Origin: Hyphomonas sp. UBA5111
GTDB taxonomy: Bacteria > Pseudomonadota > Alphaproteobacteria > Caulobacterales > Hyphomonadaceae
NCBI GenBank assembly: GCA_002414505.1
Contig: DHZF01000136.1
Location: 38,786 to 82,226 of the forward strand
Direction: 5' to 3'
DNA length: 43,441 nt
Shown: in pieces, positions 17,417-25,290 of the stretch
How positions within the stretch are numbered: position 1 is the first letter of the stretch
Layout: every line of letters begins with the position of its first letter
Notes under the pieces: model-generated
Told to the model about the DNA's origin: nothing
Databases searched by the model: none
Seen by the model: the letters and a program-made list of their open reading frames with translations, nothing else
Program-made: the position numbers and the translations under genes

Positions 17417-18874
17417 CTATACCCGAATATCCAGACCGGCTGAGGCGGATCTGGACTGGGGTGTGCGTGGAAGAGGGGCCGGAGTTTCGGTCATTAGGTC
17501 GGCTTCGTCATCGGCAGGCGTCATCTTGGCACCTGCCCAGTCCTGGGCCGGATTCTGGCCCGAGGCCTGTTCACGGAAGGTCATGTCCTGACTGGACAGG
17601 CCATGCTCGTCGAGAACGGATACGAGATCAGGATGGAAAGCCCGAATGCGCCGAATGGCGTCGGCCGAATCAGCTGTGACAACCACATGCTGGAGACCAT
17701 GAGAGTCGAATTTGAATTCGAGAGAGACGCGGCCAAGTTCCGGCGGATCGAGCTGGACCCGGACATGGTTGGTCTGTCTGTCGGAGGATAATTCCTGCGA
17801 GATAATGCTCTCGATGTCCGCAGGGACGGCGACATAATGCGCCGGTGCCTGTGCAGGGGCGACAACCGGTTGAGTCACAGGGGCCGAAGACGGTGGCGCA
17901 GCGGCGGCCACGGCGGAGACGCCAGACGTCAAGCTCGCAGGACTATCAGACACCGTGCCGGACAATTCTGTCGTGGCGCCCAGACCGAAAGTCTGCGCAG
18001 ACGCAGTCGACGCCATAGACGCGGACTGAGAAATGGCGGGCTCGGCTGGTGGCAAATCCGGGGGGTCGTCACTTTGTGTCTGAACAGCGTTCGTGGAAAG
18101 CCCCGCCTTGGGAGCATTTTGAACTACTTGCTGATGCGAATCGGTTTCGAGTTCGACGTCGGTGACGGAGTCAGATTCGAGGCCCAATATCACCGTATCC
18201 AGATCCTCAGTCGGTACCACAGCCTTCTTTGCCTTGGGGACCACGGTTTCAACTGGTGCGGCTAAAACCGACTGTTCAACTGGACGTGCGGATACCATCT
18301 CGGCATCCAGGTCCGAAATGGCATTCTCAGCGACGTCTTGCGTGTCAGGAGTCATTGTGATGGTGGCTTCGGCGTCTGAAATGACCTCTTCGGAATTCTC
18401 TTCAGCAGTCGGGGCCGTCACGAATATTGTAGGAGTCTCAGTGTTCGCGAACTCGCTCTCGTCTGAATCAGAGCTCAGCTTCAGGTCCAAGTCGGAATCC
18501 GTGTCCTGAGGGGTTTCTGAATCGCCCTCAGCCGCAATGGCGGTGAGCGCCGCTTCGTTAGCCGCCTGAAGGTCTCCTCCTTTAAGCCCTTCAGCATCCG
18601 TAGCCTCAACCTCGATGTTTGCCAGGGTCTGCGAATCTATCTCGGTTTCCAGATTCAAATAAACAAGGGGGGAGCCATTCGCGCCTTTAGGGTCAATGGT
18701 CACCGTCAAAGCCTGATCTGACGAATCACCCTGTTCGGCACCGTCGGAATTGTGTTCCGAGAATTGTTGCAGAAATGCCTTGCCGAGTTCTCCATCCGCC
18801 AGCGGGGACGTGCCAGGCGATCCGCCAGACGCGTCGACTGCTGACAATCCATCCAAGCTCAGGAAAGGCGTCAT
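17417..18874 (-). CDS. fliK: FliK, flagellar hook-length control protein
   Basis: A 485-residue protein. The first 330 residues are low-complexity, acidic and Ser/Thr/Ala-rich (for example DSDLDLKLSSDSDESEF near 120), as expected for the molecular ruler. The C-terminal domain (about 350-445) has the FliK signature: VRVQLDPPELGRVSLEFKFD followed by HVVVTADSADAIRRI. FliK is secreted during hook growth and switches FlhB to filament substrates. It is upstream of flgD and divergent from the flgJ-type gene, with a CtrA-like site between. Confidence 0.9.
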   Translation of the reverse strand: MTPFLSLDGLSAVDASGGSPGTSPLADGELGKAFLQQFSEHNSDGAEQGDSSDQALTVTIDPKGANGSPLVYLNLETEIDSQTLANIEVEATDAEGLKGGDLQAANEAALTAIAAEGDSETPQDTDSDLDLKLSSDSDESEFANTETPTIFVTAPTAEENSEEVISDAEATITMTPDTQDVAENAISDLDAEMVSARPVEQSVLAAPVETVVPKAKKAVVPTEDLDTVILGLESDSVTDVELETDSHQQVVQNAPKAGLSTNAVQTQSDDPPDLPPAEPAISQSASMASTASAQTFGLGATTELSGTVSDSPASLTSGVSAVAAAAPPSSAPVTQPVVAPAQAPAHYVAVPADIESIISQELSSDRQTNHVRVQLDPPELGRVSLEFKFDSHGLQHVVVTADSADAIRRIRAFHPDLVSVLDEHGLSSQDMTFREQASGQNPAQDWAGAKMTPADDEADLMTETPAPLPRTPQSRSASAGLDIRV

Positions 18875-18887
18875 AGGTTAATCCAGA

Positions 18888-18903
18888 TTAGGTTTCTCTT
18901 AAC
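18888..18903 (+). promoter_or_regulatory. CtrA-like site between fliK and flgJ
   Basis: The sequence TTAG-N7-TTAAC has one mismatch from the CtrA consensus TTAA-N7-TTAAC. It lies in the 109-base divergent region (18875-18983), close to the fliK start and about 80 bases upstream of flgJ, so it could serve either gene. The region is AT-rich and has no obvious RpoN element. Confidence 0.35.
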
Positions 18904-18983
18904 CCTGTTTGGCCCAACACTAGTAAAATAAGTTTTAAGCATGGCGGTTCGTCTCGCGTTTTATTGGAGACAGGAGAGGGAAC

Positions 18984-19286
18984 ATGACGGATATTCCAGG
19001 TGCGGGCATGGCCACGGCCCTGTCTGCCAACCCACCGGCCTCCACGGGCTCAATTCGGAGCGACGCCGAAGAAGTCGGTATGCGGTTCGAGCAGCTACTC
19101 TGGTCCGAGATGCTGAGCCATACCGGGCTGGAAGAAGCCTTTACCCAGTCAGGAGGGGAGGCCGCCTCAGCCTTCTCCCGAATGATGATTGAGGCGATTG
19201 CGGAAGACCTCGCTCGGACGCACCCATTGGGATTAAATGCGACGGGGAATGAAGCCGACCAGACAGGAACGATTTCGGATGACTGA
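18984..19286 (+). CDS. flgJ: FlgJ-type rod-binding protein (single domain)
   Basis: A 100-residue protein with only the rod-binding domain of FlgJ (about 24-80: RSDAEEVGMRFEQLLWSEML, then GGEAASAFSRMMIEAIAEDL). In enterobacteria FlgJ also has a muramidase domain; alphaproteobacteria usually encode the short form, called CheL in Caulobacter. It caps the growing rod. A strong AGGAGAGG ribosome-binding sequence precedes the ATG. The last 8 bases overlap the next gene. Confidence 0.88.
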   Translation: MTDIPGAGMATALSANPPASTGSIRSDAEEVGMRFEQLLWSEMLSHTGLEEAFTQSGGEAASAFSRMMIEAIAEDLARTHPLGLNATGNEADQTGTISDD

Positions 19287-19662
19287 CACCCCACACGCCC
19301 AGCATATTATGTCCCAGGTCGAGAGTGTCCTGTCGGCTGAAAAACATCTCCTCCTGTCAGGACAGGTTCACAGGGTTGCGGAGCTGGCCGAGGAAAAGGT
19401 TCAGGCGATGGAAGCATTTGATTCCCTGCTTCGGGACGCAGGACATCTGCTCCGCGCGGAGAATTTCCAGCAACGCCTGAAGGGAATTATTCAGGCCGCC
19501 GCTGAGAATTCCATCCACTTCCGGGCCGTTCAGAATGGCCTCCAAAGCATTGTCTCCCGGCTGGGCCGGGTATCCCAGGATTCCTATGTGGGCGCTTATC
19601 AATCGAATGGCTTGCAGACGCCATTCACCAAAGCCACCGGAAATTATCTTAAGAAGGCTTGA
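19279..19662 (+). CDS. FlgN-like export chaperone (putative)
   Basis: A 127-residue, almost wholly helical protein (HIMSQVESVLSAEKHLLLSG, then EEKVQAMEAFDSLLRDAG and HFRAVQNGLQSIVSRLGR). This pattern and the place behind flgJ match FlgN-type chaperones, which hold FlgK and FlgL before export. I chose the ATG at the 8-base overlap with flgJ; an in-frame upstream start would add 14 residues lying wholly within flgJ. The family match is by helical pattern, length and context rather than a strict motif. It ends 144 bases before flagellin. Confidence 0.65.
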   Translation: MTDTPHAQHIMSQVESVLSAEKHLLLSGQVHRVAELAEEKVQAMEAFDSLLRDAGHLLRAENFQQRLKGIIQAAAENSIHFRAVQNGLQSIVSRLGRVSQDSYVGAYQSNGLQTPFTKATGNYLKKA

Positions 19663-19721
19663 CGGTTAACTGATTATACACGGCTGCTGTATACCCAGTT
19701 ACAGCGAACCAAGATGGGTTG

Positions 19722-19733
19722 CGGGAATTCCCG
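19722..19733. promoter_or_regulatory. Perfect 12-base palindrome upstream of flagellin
   Basis: CGGGAATTCCCG lies about 75 bases upstream of the flagellin ATG in a 144-base gap (19663-19806). It could be an operator or part of the mRNA leader structure. No recognised sigma-54 or sigma-28 element could be placed beside it. Confidence 0.3.
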
Positions 19734-19764
19734 ACGTCAGGACGACGTGAGATCGAACCTAGGC

Positions 19765-19779
19765 GGCGACTAAGTCGCT
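19765..19779 (+). promoter_or_regulatory. Small hairpin in the flagellin mRNA leader
   Basis: The arms GCGAC (19766-19770) and GTCGC (19774-19778) pair around a TAA loop, with a further G-T pair outside. It ends about 28 bases before the flagellin ATG. In Caulobacter, FlbT acts on the flagellin mRNA leader to control its stability, and flbT is the second gene after this flagellin, so a leader structure here could be its target. The role is inferred. Confidence 0.35.
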
Positions 19780-19806
19780 GGCCTGACGAACATGGGGTAC
19801 ATTCAA

Positions 19807-21390
19807 ATGTCCAGTATTCTGACCAATAATAGTGCGATGGTTGCGCTGCAGACTCTGCGCGGCATCAACAGCAATCTCGAGACGGTCCAGTCCGAGATTT
19901 CGACCGGTAAAAAGGTCGCCACCGCAAAAGACAACGCCGCCATCTGGGCTATCTCGACCGTCATGTCGACGGACGTGGAAAGCTTCAACCAGATCACCGA
20001 CTCCCTGAACAAGGGTTCTTCGACCGTGGGTGTTGCCCGTGCTGCTTCCGAGCAGGTCACGAGCCTCCTGCAGGACATGAAAGAACTGATCGTTTCCGCT
20101 CAGGAAGACCTGAACGCTGACGACCGCTCCAAGATCCAGACTGATATCGATGCCAAGCGCACCGCCATCAGCAACATCATCAATGCCGCTCAATTCAACG
20201 GCCAGAACCTGCTCAAAGGCACCGACAGCGTCAGCATCCTTGCTTCGCTCGATCGCGGTTCCGATGGTACGGTCTCTGCGACGTCCATCACAGTTGAGCG
20301 CCAGGACCTGCAGACGACGGCAGCCGTTGACGCCGCTGACAAGGAAGCAACTGACGCTGGTTATGTGTCGACTGAAGACACGGCCACCGAAAATGATGTC
20401 GACAAGGCTGCGAGTTCGGCCGGTACGATCGCATCTTCCGACGCGGATGGAACCATTTCCGACGGCGATACCACGACGCTGACGATCAAAGGCGGCGCTG
20501 TTGCCGTTGGTGACATTTTTGCGTTCACTGTCGGCGGTGAGGACATCTCGGTTACGGCCGTTGATGGTGACAACACAAATACAATCGCTGCAAAACTTCG
20601 TGCTGCAATTGATGCGGCTGGAGTGACGAACCTTGATACAGCAGGTGGTGCTGACGGTGCTGATCCTGATGCGGATGATGCGACTGTGACGCTGATTGCC
20701 AATGGCGGTGACATCACATTCGCTACAACAAGCATCTCTACGACATACGTCCAGTCTGTCATTGAAGATGGTGAGGCTGCTGATGTAACGATTGCCGGTG
20801 GTACGCTTTCCGCGGGTGACACCTTCACGGTCAGTGCCGATGGTAACGACTATACCTACACAGCTGTGGACGGCGATACAAACAACGAAGTTGCTGCCGG
20901 CCTCAAAGCTCTGCTGGACGATGCTGGCATCACCGATCTTGATGTTACAGTTACAGAAGCGACTGATCCAGCAACTGATGCTGCCACGCTGACCTTGACT
21001 GCTGATGGTAGTGACGTGGAAGTAAACCTGAGTGCTTTGGCTTCCCAGAATGCAGCAACCGCCGCAGGGGGTCTTGGAGCCATCGCTGAACTGAGCGTTG
21101 AATCGGCAGAGGCTGCCACGACCGCTCTGAATACGATCGAGGATCTGCTTGATACGTCGATCTCCGCCGCAACGGCATTCGGTTCTGCCCAGACGCAAAT
21201 CGAAGGTCAGGGCGAATTCGTTCAGACACTGATTGACTCGATGACGTCCGGTATCGGCGCGATGGTCGACGCGGACATCGAAGCGGCTTCCGCCAAGCTT
21301 CAGGCCCTGCAGGTTCAGCAACAGCTCGGCGTCCAGGCGCTGTCGATTGCGAACTCGAACCCGCAGACACTTCTGTCGCTGTTCAGATAG
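19807..21390 (+). CDS. Flagellin with a duplicated central domain
   Basis: A 527-residue flagellin, the filament subunit. The N-terminal helical D0/D1 region (about 1-145: NNSAMVALQTLRGINSNLET and NAAQFNGQNLLKG) and the C-terminal region (about 440-527: SAQTQIEGQGEFVQTLIDSM, ending SIANSNPQTLLSLFR) are typical. Between them is a 290-residue Asp/Ala/Thr-rich insert with two related units (residues 222-309 and 324-409). Alphaproteobacterial flagellins are often only 270-400 residues. The insert is AT-richer in codon choice than the ends. I chose the ATG at 19807, nine bases after GGGG; an in-frame ATG 15 bases earlier gives a start (MGYIQ) unlike the family. FlaF and FlbT follow, and a hairpin follows the stop. 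Confidence 0.95.
   Translation: MSSILTNNSAMVALQTLRGINSNLETVQSEISTGKKVATAKDNAAIWAISTVMSTDVESFNQITDSLNKGSSTVGVARAASEQVTSLLQDMKELIVSAQEDLNADDRSKIQTDIDAKRTAISNIINAAQFNGQNLLKGTDSVSILASLDRGSDGTVSATSITVERQDLQTTAAVDAADKEATDAGYVSTEDTATENDVDKAASSAGTIASSDADGTISDGDTTTLTIKGGAVAVGDIFAFTVGGEDISVTAVDGDNTNTIAAKLRAAIDAAGVTNLDTAGGADGADPDADDATVTLIANGGDITFATTSISTTYVQSVIEDGEAADVTIAGGTLSAGDTFTVSADGNDYTYTAVDGDTNNEVAAGLKALLDDAGITDLDVTVTEATDPATDAATLTLTADGSDVEVNLSALASQNAATAAGGLGAIAELSVESAEAATTALNTIEDLLDTSISAATAFGSAQTQIEGQGEFVQTLIDSMTSGIGAMVDADIEAASAKLQALQVQQQLGVQALSIANSNPQTLLSLFR
20470..20733 (+). repeat. Flagellin central domain, unit 1
   Basis: Codes residues 222-309. It shares with unit 2 the order TI-x-GG, AGD/VGD-x-F, TAVDGD, a helix with AA-x-L, DDAG/DAAG, then two Thr-rich beta strands (ATVTLIANGGD against ATLTLTADGSD). 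The units are clearly related as protein but diverged as DNA. Confidence 0.7.
20776..21033 (+). repeat. Flagellin central domain, unit 2
   Basis: Codes residues 324-409. It repeats the pattern of unit 1 (VTIAGGTLSAGDTFTV, TYTAVDGDTNNEVAAGLKAL, then ITDLDVTV and TLTLTADGSD). The divergence suggests an old duplication or import of a ready-made tandem domain. Confidence 0.7.
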
Positions 21391-21398
21391 TACCAATA

Positions 21399-21428
21399 GG
21401 ATCCAGGCGCTGGGTGGCGCCTGGATCC
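21399..21428 (+). terminator. Long hairpin after flagellin
   Basis: Perfect 12-base arms, GGATCCAGGCGC (21399-21410) and GCGCCTGGATCC (21417-21428), flank a six-base loop eight bases after the flagellin stop. The following sequence (GCTTATT) has only a weak T-run, so this may be a partial terminator or a 3' mRNA-stabilising hairpin that lets flagellin be made in excess over flaF and flbT. Confidence 0.65.
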
Positions 21429-21455
21429 GCTTATTACCAGGCGTAGAGAGGGTGC

Positions 21456-21845
21456 ATGCAACAACTGGCATACAAGGCATATGGTGAGGTCACGAGCCGC
21501 ACCGCCAATACGGGGCAGATCGAATATGCTCTGTTTCAGGACATCACGCAGGCACTCAAAAATGTCGACGAGGTCGAAACGCCCCAGCCCGCTGTCTGGG
21601 CAGACGCCATCGACCGCAACCTCAAGCTCTGGCAAATCCTTTCCACAGACTTGGTGAGCGATGCCAACGAATTGGATCCGGTTCTCAAGAGAAACCTTAT
21701 CGCGCTCGCGGAATCTGTCCGCCAGATCAGCTATCACGTGCTCTCCCGCAAGGCTGAAATTATCGAGCTGATCGAGATCAATGAAATCATCATGCAAGGC
21801 CTGGAGGGACGTTCATCCTCCCCGGCAGACGTGGCGGCTGAATAA
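21456..21845 (+). CDS. flaF: FlaF, flagellin synthesis regulator
   Basis: A 129-residue FlaF. The family start (AYKAYGEVTSRTANTGQIEY) and the middle (NLKLWQILSTDLVSDAN) are visible. FlaF, found in alphaproteobacteria, is needed for flagellin translation or secretion and works against FlbT. It lies after the flagellin hairpin, and its stop overlaps the flbT start (TAATG). Length is normal. Confidence 0.92.
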   Translation: MQQLAYKAYGEVTSRTANTGQIEYALFQDITQALKNVDEVETPQPAVWADAIDRNLKLWQILSTDLVSDANELDPVLKRNLIALAESVRQISYHVLSRKAEIIELIEINEIIMQGLEGRSSSPADVAAE

Positions 21846-22279
21846 TGTCAGGACTTGTGCTCAAACTGGCAGCTGGCGAACGGTTCGTCGTGAACGGAGC
21901 GCTGCTGGAGAACGGGGACAAGCCTTCCACTGTCCGCGTGGTCGATGACAATGCGAGAATTCTTCGCTGTCGCGACGCGCTCAAACCGCAGGATGTGGAT
22001 ACACCCACAAAACGCGTGTACTATGCCATCCAGCTGATCATCACTGGCGACTTGCCGGAAGATGACGTGTTGCCTGCCGTACTTGAAGAATGCGACCGGC
22101 TCGAAGACGTGTTCGAGACCATCGATCCGAAACTTCTGATCGATCTGAAATCCATGCTGAACCGTGGAAATTTCTATTCGGCGATTTGCCATCTCCGCAA
22201 CATTGTTGCGATTGAGGCGGAGCTCTTGAAAGTGGCCAGCTCGAAATCCTCATTCGAAGCGCAAGCCAAGGTCGCCTGA
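21845..22279 (+). CDS. flbT: FlbT, flagellin expression regulator
   Basis: A 144-residue FlbT. It begins MSGLVLKLAAGERFVVNGAL and has ENGDKPSTVRVVDDNARILR and a helical C-terminal half. FlbT links flagellin translation to hook completion in Caulobacter by acting on flagellin mRNA. It overlaps flaF, and a DUF1217 gene follows after one base, so the three are likely one operon. Confidence 0.93.
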   Translation: MSGLVLKLAAGERFVVNGALLENGDKPSTVRVVDDNARILRCRDALKPQDVDTPTKRVYYAIQLIITGDLPEDDVLPAVLEECDRLEDVFETIDPKLLIDLKSMLNRGNFYSAICHLRNIVAIEAELLKVASSKSSFEAQAKVA

Positions 22280-22280
22280 C

Positions 22281-23123
22281 ATGGTCTATCAGCCGGTCAT
22301 CCCTCTCACAGGTTATGGCGGGTGGAAATTCCTTGAATCCACATTCGACAAGCAGTTGGAGGGGTTCACTGATTCCGCGAGAGTCAAAAATGACCGGCAA
22401 TATTTCCAGGACAAGATGTCTTCGCCCATCGCGATGGAAGATTTTCTCTCCGACAAGCGCTTGCTGCGTATTTCCCTGACGGCGTTTGATCTTGGGGGTG
22501 AGGAATGGAAGGTCGGCTTCATCCGTCATGTGATGGAAGAAAAGGCCGATCCGGACAGTAATTTCCTGACCCGTTTGAATAATCAGGCCTATACGAATTT
22601 CGCTAACACGTTCGCCGTCACGGATGGTAAGATATCGCTGTCTGCCGATACGATTGCAACATTGTCTGACGATTTTGAGCTGGCCTCGTTCCGCTCGGCC
22701 GTCGGCGATGTCGATAACAACATGAAATTGAGCCTGAACTACAAGGCCAAGATCGGCGACCTCGTGCGCGAGGAGTCGAGTGATTCGGCCAATCTCTACC
22801 GCATTCTTGGCGATGTTCCTGTTCGGACGGTGCTGGAAACGGCGCTGAATTTGCCGAGTTCCTGGCAGAAGCTCGATGTCGACCAGCAGGCTGACATCCT
22901 GAAAGAGCGGATGCTGAGCGTCTTTTCCATCAGCAAGGTAACAGATCTCACCAATGAAGACGTGATGGACAAGGTCATCCAGAGGTTTCACACGATGGAT
23001 TCCATCGCGAACGGCCAGGCATCACTTTCATCCGGGTCCGTGGCGCTGACCCTGCTAAACAATGCCGCCGGCTTCGGATCAACCGCAAGCCAGAATTTGT
23101 TCCTGAGCATCGTTTCACGCTAG
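22281..23123 (+). CDS. DUF1217-family flagellar protein
   Basis: A 280-residue protein of the DUF1217 family, found with flagellar genes in alphaproteobacteria. Its function is not known. Visible blocks are GYGGWKFLESTFDKQLEGFT, NDRQYFQDKMSSPIAMEDFL, RRLLRISLTAFDL-type sequence, FIRHVMEEKADPDSNFLTRL and, later, FHTMDSI. There is no signal peptide or membrane segment. It starts one base after flbT. The stop overlaps the fliI stop by four bases (CTAG). It may be a secreted flagellar substrate or an assembly factor; sequence alone does not say. Confidence 0.8.
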   Translation: MVYQPVIPLTGYGGWKFLESTFDKQLEGFTDSARVKNDRQYFQDKMSSPIAMEDFLSDKRLLRISLTAFDLGGEEWKVGFIRHVMEEKADPDSNFLTRLNNQAYTNFANTFAVTDGKISLSADTIATLSDDFELASFRSAVGDVDNNMKLSLNYKAKIGDLVREESSDSANLYRILGDVPVRTVLETALNLPSSWQKLDVDQQADILKERMLSVFSISKVTDLTNEDVMDKVIQRFHTMDSIANGQASLSSGSVALTLLNNAAGFGSTASQNLFLSIVSR

Positions 23124-24448
23124 GACTTGGCTGCGGCCTTGACAGGCTTTCTGTTCAGCAGTTCTTGAAGGTGCTGGAAGGCTTGCGGGATTTGCGCCTT
23201 GTTCGGCTCCGAGACGAACGTGTCCAGCTGCGGATAGAGTTCGATGGACCGATCTCCAGCCGCATCATGCCCCCGTTCATACAGGTTCGCGCGCAGCATG
23301 GGCGCAATTTCCTCGTAGAGCGCAATCGTTCTGCGATAGTCCCTGATGGTCGTGTTTTCGTCCGGTTTTGCGGCATCCGGCAGGCATCTTGAAACGCTGC
23401 GCAGGACATCAATGGCAGGATATCGTCCGCGTTCGGAAATTTCCCGTGACAGGATGATGTGACCGTCGAGCACGCCGCGCACCATGTCGGCCACGGGTTC
23501 TTCCATGTCGGATCCGGCAACCAGGACTGAAAAGATCGCAGTAATGTCGCCTTGGCCCTTCGCGCCGGGACCTGTTCGTTCGGCGACTTCCGCTATCGCC
23601 CGCACGGTGGAAGGCGGGAAGGCATTGAGGGCAGGGGTCTCGCCGGCCGCGAGTGAAACCTCCCGGTGGGCTTCGGCAAACCGTGTGATCGAATCGAACA
23701 GGAACAGGACCTGATGACCCTCATCCCGGAAATGCTCGGCCGTGGCGATGGCGCACAAAGCGGCGCGTTTTTTGGCGCCGGGCGGGTCGTTGGCAGTTGC
23801 AGCAACGATGACGGTTCGCGACAGAACGGATTTGGGCAGAGTCTTGTGAACGAACTCATTCACTTCCCGGCTGCGCTCCCCGATCAGGGCAATGACGACA
23901 CGGTCGGCTTTCACGCCAGCCGCGAGTGACCCCAGGAAGGTTGATTTGCCGACGCCTGATCCGGCAAACAGGCCCATCCTCTGCCCCTGGCAGATCGGCA
24001 GGATCGTGTCGGTAATCATCCAGCCGGTCGAGAGGCGCTGGCCCAAGCTCTTGCGCGATGTGTTCGCGGGCGGCGCAGCCCTCAAGGGACGACGGGTCGT
24101 GTTTGAGGCAGGCGGGGCGTTACGCTCGCCCGATATGGTGCCGCGATAGTCGACAATCTGGCCGAGCCAATGGTCGCCAGGCTCAACATAGGCATCCTGT
24201 TCCAGCACGGCGCGGTCACCGATGCGGATCGCATCGGATTCTCCATACAGCATGGCTTTCACGTGCTCGCCTGAAACCGCGAGAACCTCCCCGAACACTT
24301 CGCCCTGGCGCGTGCGGACGCGGATCTCGTTTCCAAGTCGAGAAAACTCGCTGATGCCCGCAATCAGGATCAGACCCGGAGATACCTCCGTGACGGTACC
24401 CCAGACACGGTACAGCCGATCAGGAAAATTGGGCGTCGTGTTCAACAA
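23120..24448 (-). CDS. fliI: FliI, flagellum-specific ATPase
   Basis: A 442-residue ATPase of the type III export apparatus, related to F1-ATPase beta. The Walker A motif AGSGVGKST lies at residues 162-170, the Walker B strand at VLFLFDSITRFAEA (about 242-255), and the family signature PPSTVRAIAEVAERTG follows. FliI hexamers with FliH and FliJ deliver substrates to the export gate. It stands alone on the minus strand, divergent from flgB across 82 bases, with a CtrA-like site between. Confidence 0.97.
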   Translation of the reverse strand: MLNTTPNFPDRLYRVWGTVTEVSPGLILIAGISEFSRLGNEIRVRTRQGEVFGEVLAVSGEHVKAMLYGESDAIRIGDRAVLEQDAYVEPGDHWLGQIVDYRGTISGERNAPPASNTTRRPLRAAPPANTSRKSLGQRLSTGWMITDTILPICQGQRMGLFAGSGVGKSTFLGSLAAGVKADRVVIALIGERSREVNEFVHKTLPKSVLSRTVIVAATANDPPGAKKRAALCAIATAEHFRDEGHQVLFLFDSITRFAEAHREVSLAAGETPALNAFPPSTVRAIAEVAERTGPGAKGQGDITAIFSVLVAGSDMEEPVADMVRGVLDGHIILSREISERGRYPAIDVLRSVSRCLPDAAKPDENTTIRDYRRTIALYEEIAPMLRANLYERGHDAAGDRSIELYPQLDTFVSEPNKAQIPQAFQHLQELLNRKPVKAAAKS

Positions 24449-24470
24449 GTAAACAAATCCCGCTCATTCG

Positions 24471-24485
24471 TTAACCCTTTCTTCA
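24471..24485 (+). promoter_or_regulatory. CtrA-like site between fliI and flgB
   Basis: TTAA-N7-TTCA, one mismatch from TTAA-N7-TTAA, lies in the 82-base region between two divergent flagellar transcripts, about 45 bases upstream of flgB. It is a candidate only. Confidence 0.3.
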
Positions 24486-24530
24486 AATTACCCCGGCAAT
24501 TCTTCCAAAGTATTAACTAGGAGTGATTCT

Positions 24531-24890
24531 GTGCCGATTCTCAATCTGGACGTTCTTAGTGTTTACAGCGCAATGGCGCGCCACGCCGCAGAGAGCCAGA
24601 AGGTCTCCGCGACGAACATCGCGCACGCCAATGATCCCGGCTACAAGGCAACGCAGGTGGAAGGCTTTCAGGACTTCCTCGCGCGCGCCGCCACGGGCTC
24701 GGCCGATGCGAACGACCCCCAGTTTCGAACATTCCAGAAGGAAACGACGAATTCACCGAATGGCAATTCCGTGAATCTCGAACTTGAAATGTTCAAGGCG
24801 GCCGATGCCCAGAGCCAGCATGAAATGGCGTTGTCGGTCTACAGCAAGTCGCTCGAGCTGCTTCGAACGGCCATCGGCAAGAGGAGATAA
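24531..24890 (+). CDS. flgB: FlgB, proximal rod protein
   Basis: A 119-residue rod protein, with HAAESQKVSATNIAHANDPG near residue 19 as the rod motif and EMALSVYSKSLELLRTAIGK at the end. FlgB is the first rod subunit on the export gate. The start is a GTG placed seven bases after AGGAG; no better ATG fits. flgC follows after three bases. It opens the operon flgB-flgC-fliE-fliQ-flhA-fliR-flhB-fliJ-like. Confidence 0.94.
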   Translation: MPILNLDVLSVYSAMARHAAESQKVSATNIAHANDPGYKATQVEGFQDFLARAATGSADANDPQFRTFQKETTNSPNGNSVNLELEMFKAADAQSQHEMALSVYSKSLELLRTAIGKRR

Positions 24891-24893
24891 GTC

Positions 24894-25277
24894 ATGGATT
24901 CGCTAAAGGCCACGATGCTCCAGGCCGTTTCCGGTATGCAGCTCCAGTCGAAACGGATCGACGTTTCGTCCCAGAACGTGTCGAACGCGGACACGCCGGG
25001 CTATCGCCGCAAGATCCTCTCCGTCGAACAGGCGCCGACCGCCGCAGATGCCTTCATTGCAACGCGCGTTGACCTGGATGAAACGGAAGGCGAGCGCCTT
25101 TACGATCCGGCCAGCCCGCTGTCTGATGAAGAAGGCTATGTCACCGCCTCCAACGTGTCCCTGGTGACCGAAATGGCCGACATGCGCGAAGCCAATCGCA
25201 GCTATGAGGCCAACCTCAATTCGTTCCGCCAGGCACGAAGCATGTACCAGTCACTTCTCGATATTCTCAGGCGTTAA
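24894..25277 (+). CDS. flgC: FlgC, proximal rod protein
   Basis: A 127-residue rod protein of normal length: LQSKRIDVSSQNVSNADTPG is the N-terminal rod motif and EANRSYEANLNSFRQARSMY the C-terminal helix. FlgC assembles with FlgB and FlgF in the proximal rod. It lies between flgB and fliE as in many flagellar clusters. Confidence 0.95.
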   Translation: MDSLKATMLQAVSGMQLQSKRIDVSSQNVSNADTPGYRRKILSVEQAPTAADAFIATRVDLDETEGERLYDPASPLSDEEGYVTASNVSLVTEMADMREANRSYEANLNSFRQARSMYQSLLDILRR

Positions 25278-25290
25278 AAAGGGGGGCAGA

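Noticed and set aside
19759..21480. A 573-residue open frame antisense to flagellin
   Set aside because: It is longer than the flagellin frame but has skewed Cys/Arg/Val-rich composition, no family motif, and lies opposite a clear gene. It is a by-product of codon bias.
9755..24530. Sigma-54 (GG-N10-GC) promoters for flgE, fliK, flagellin and flgB
   Set aside because: I looked for TGGC-N8-TTGC-type elements in these gaps and found none with both conserved pairs.
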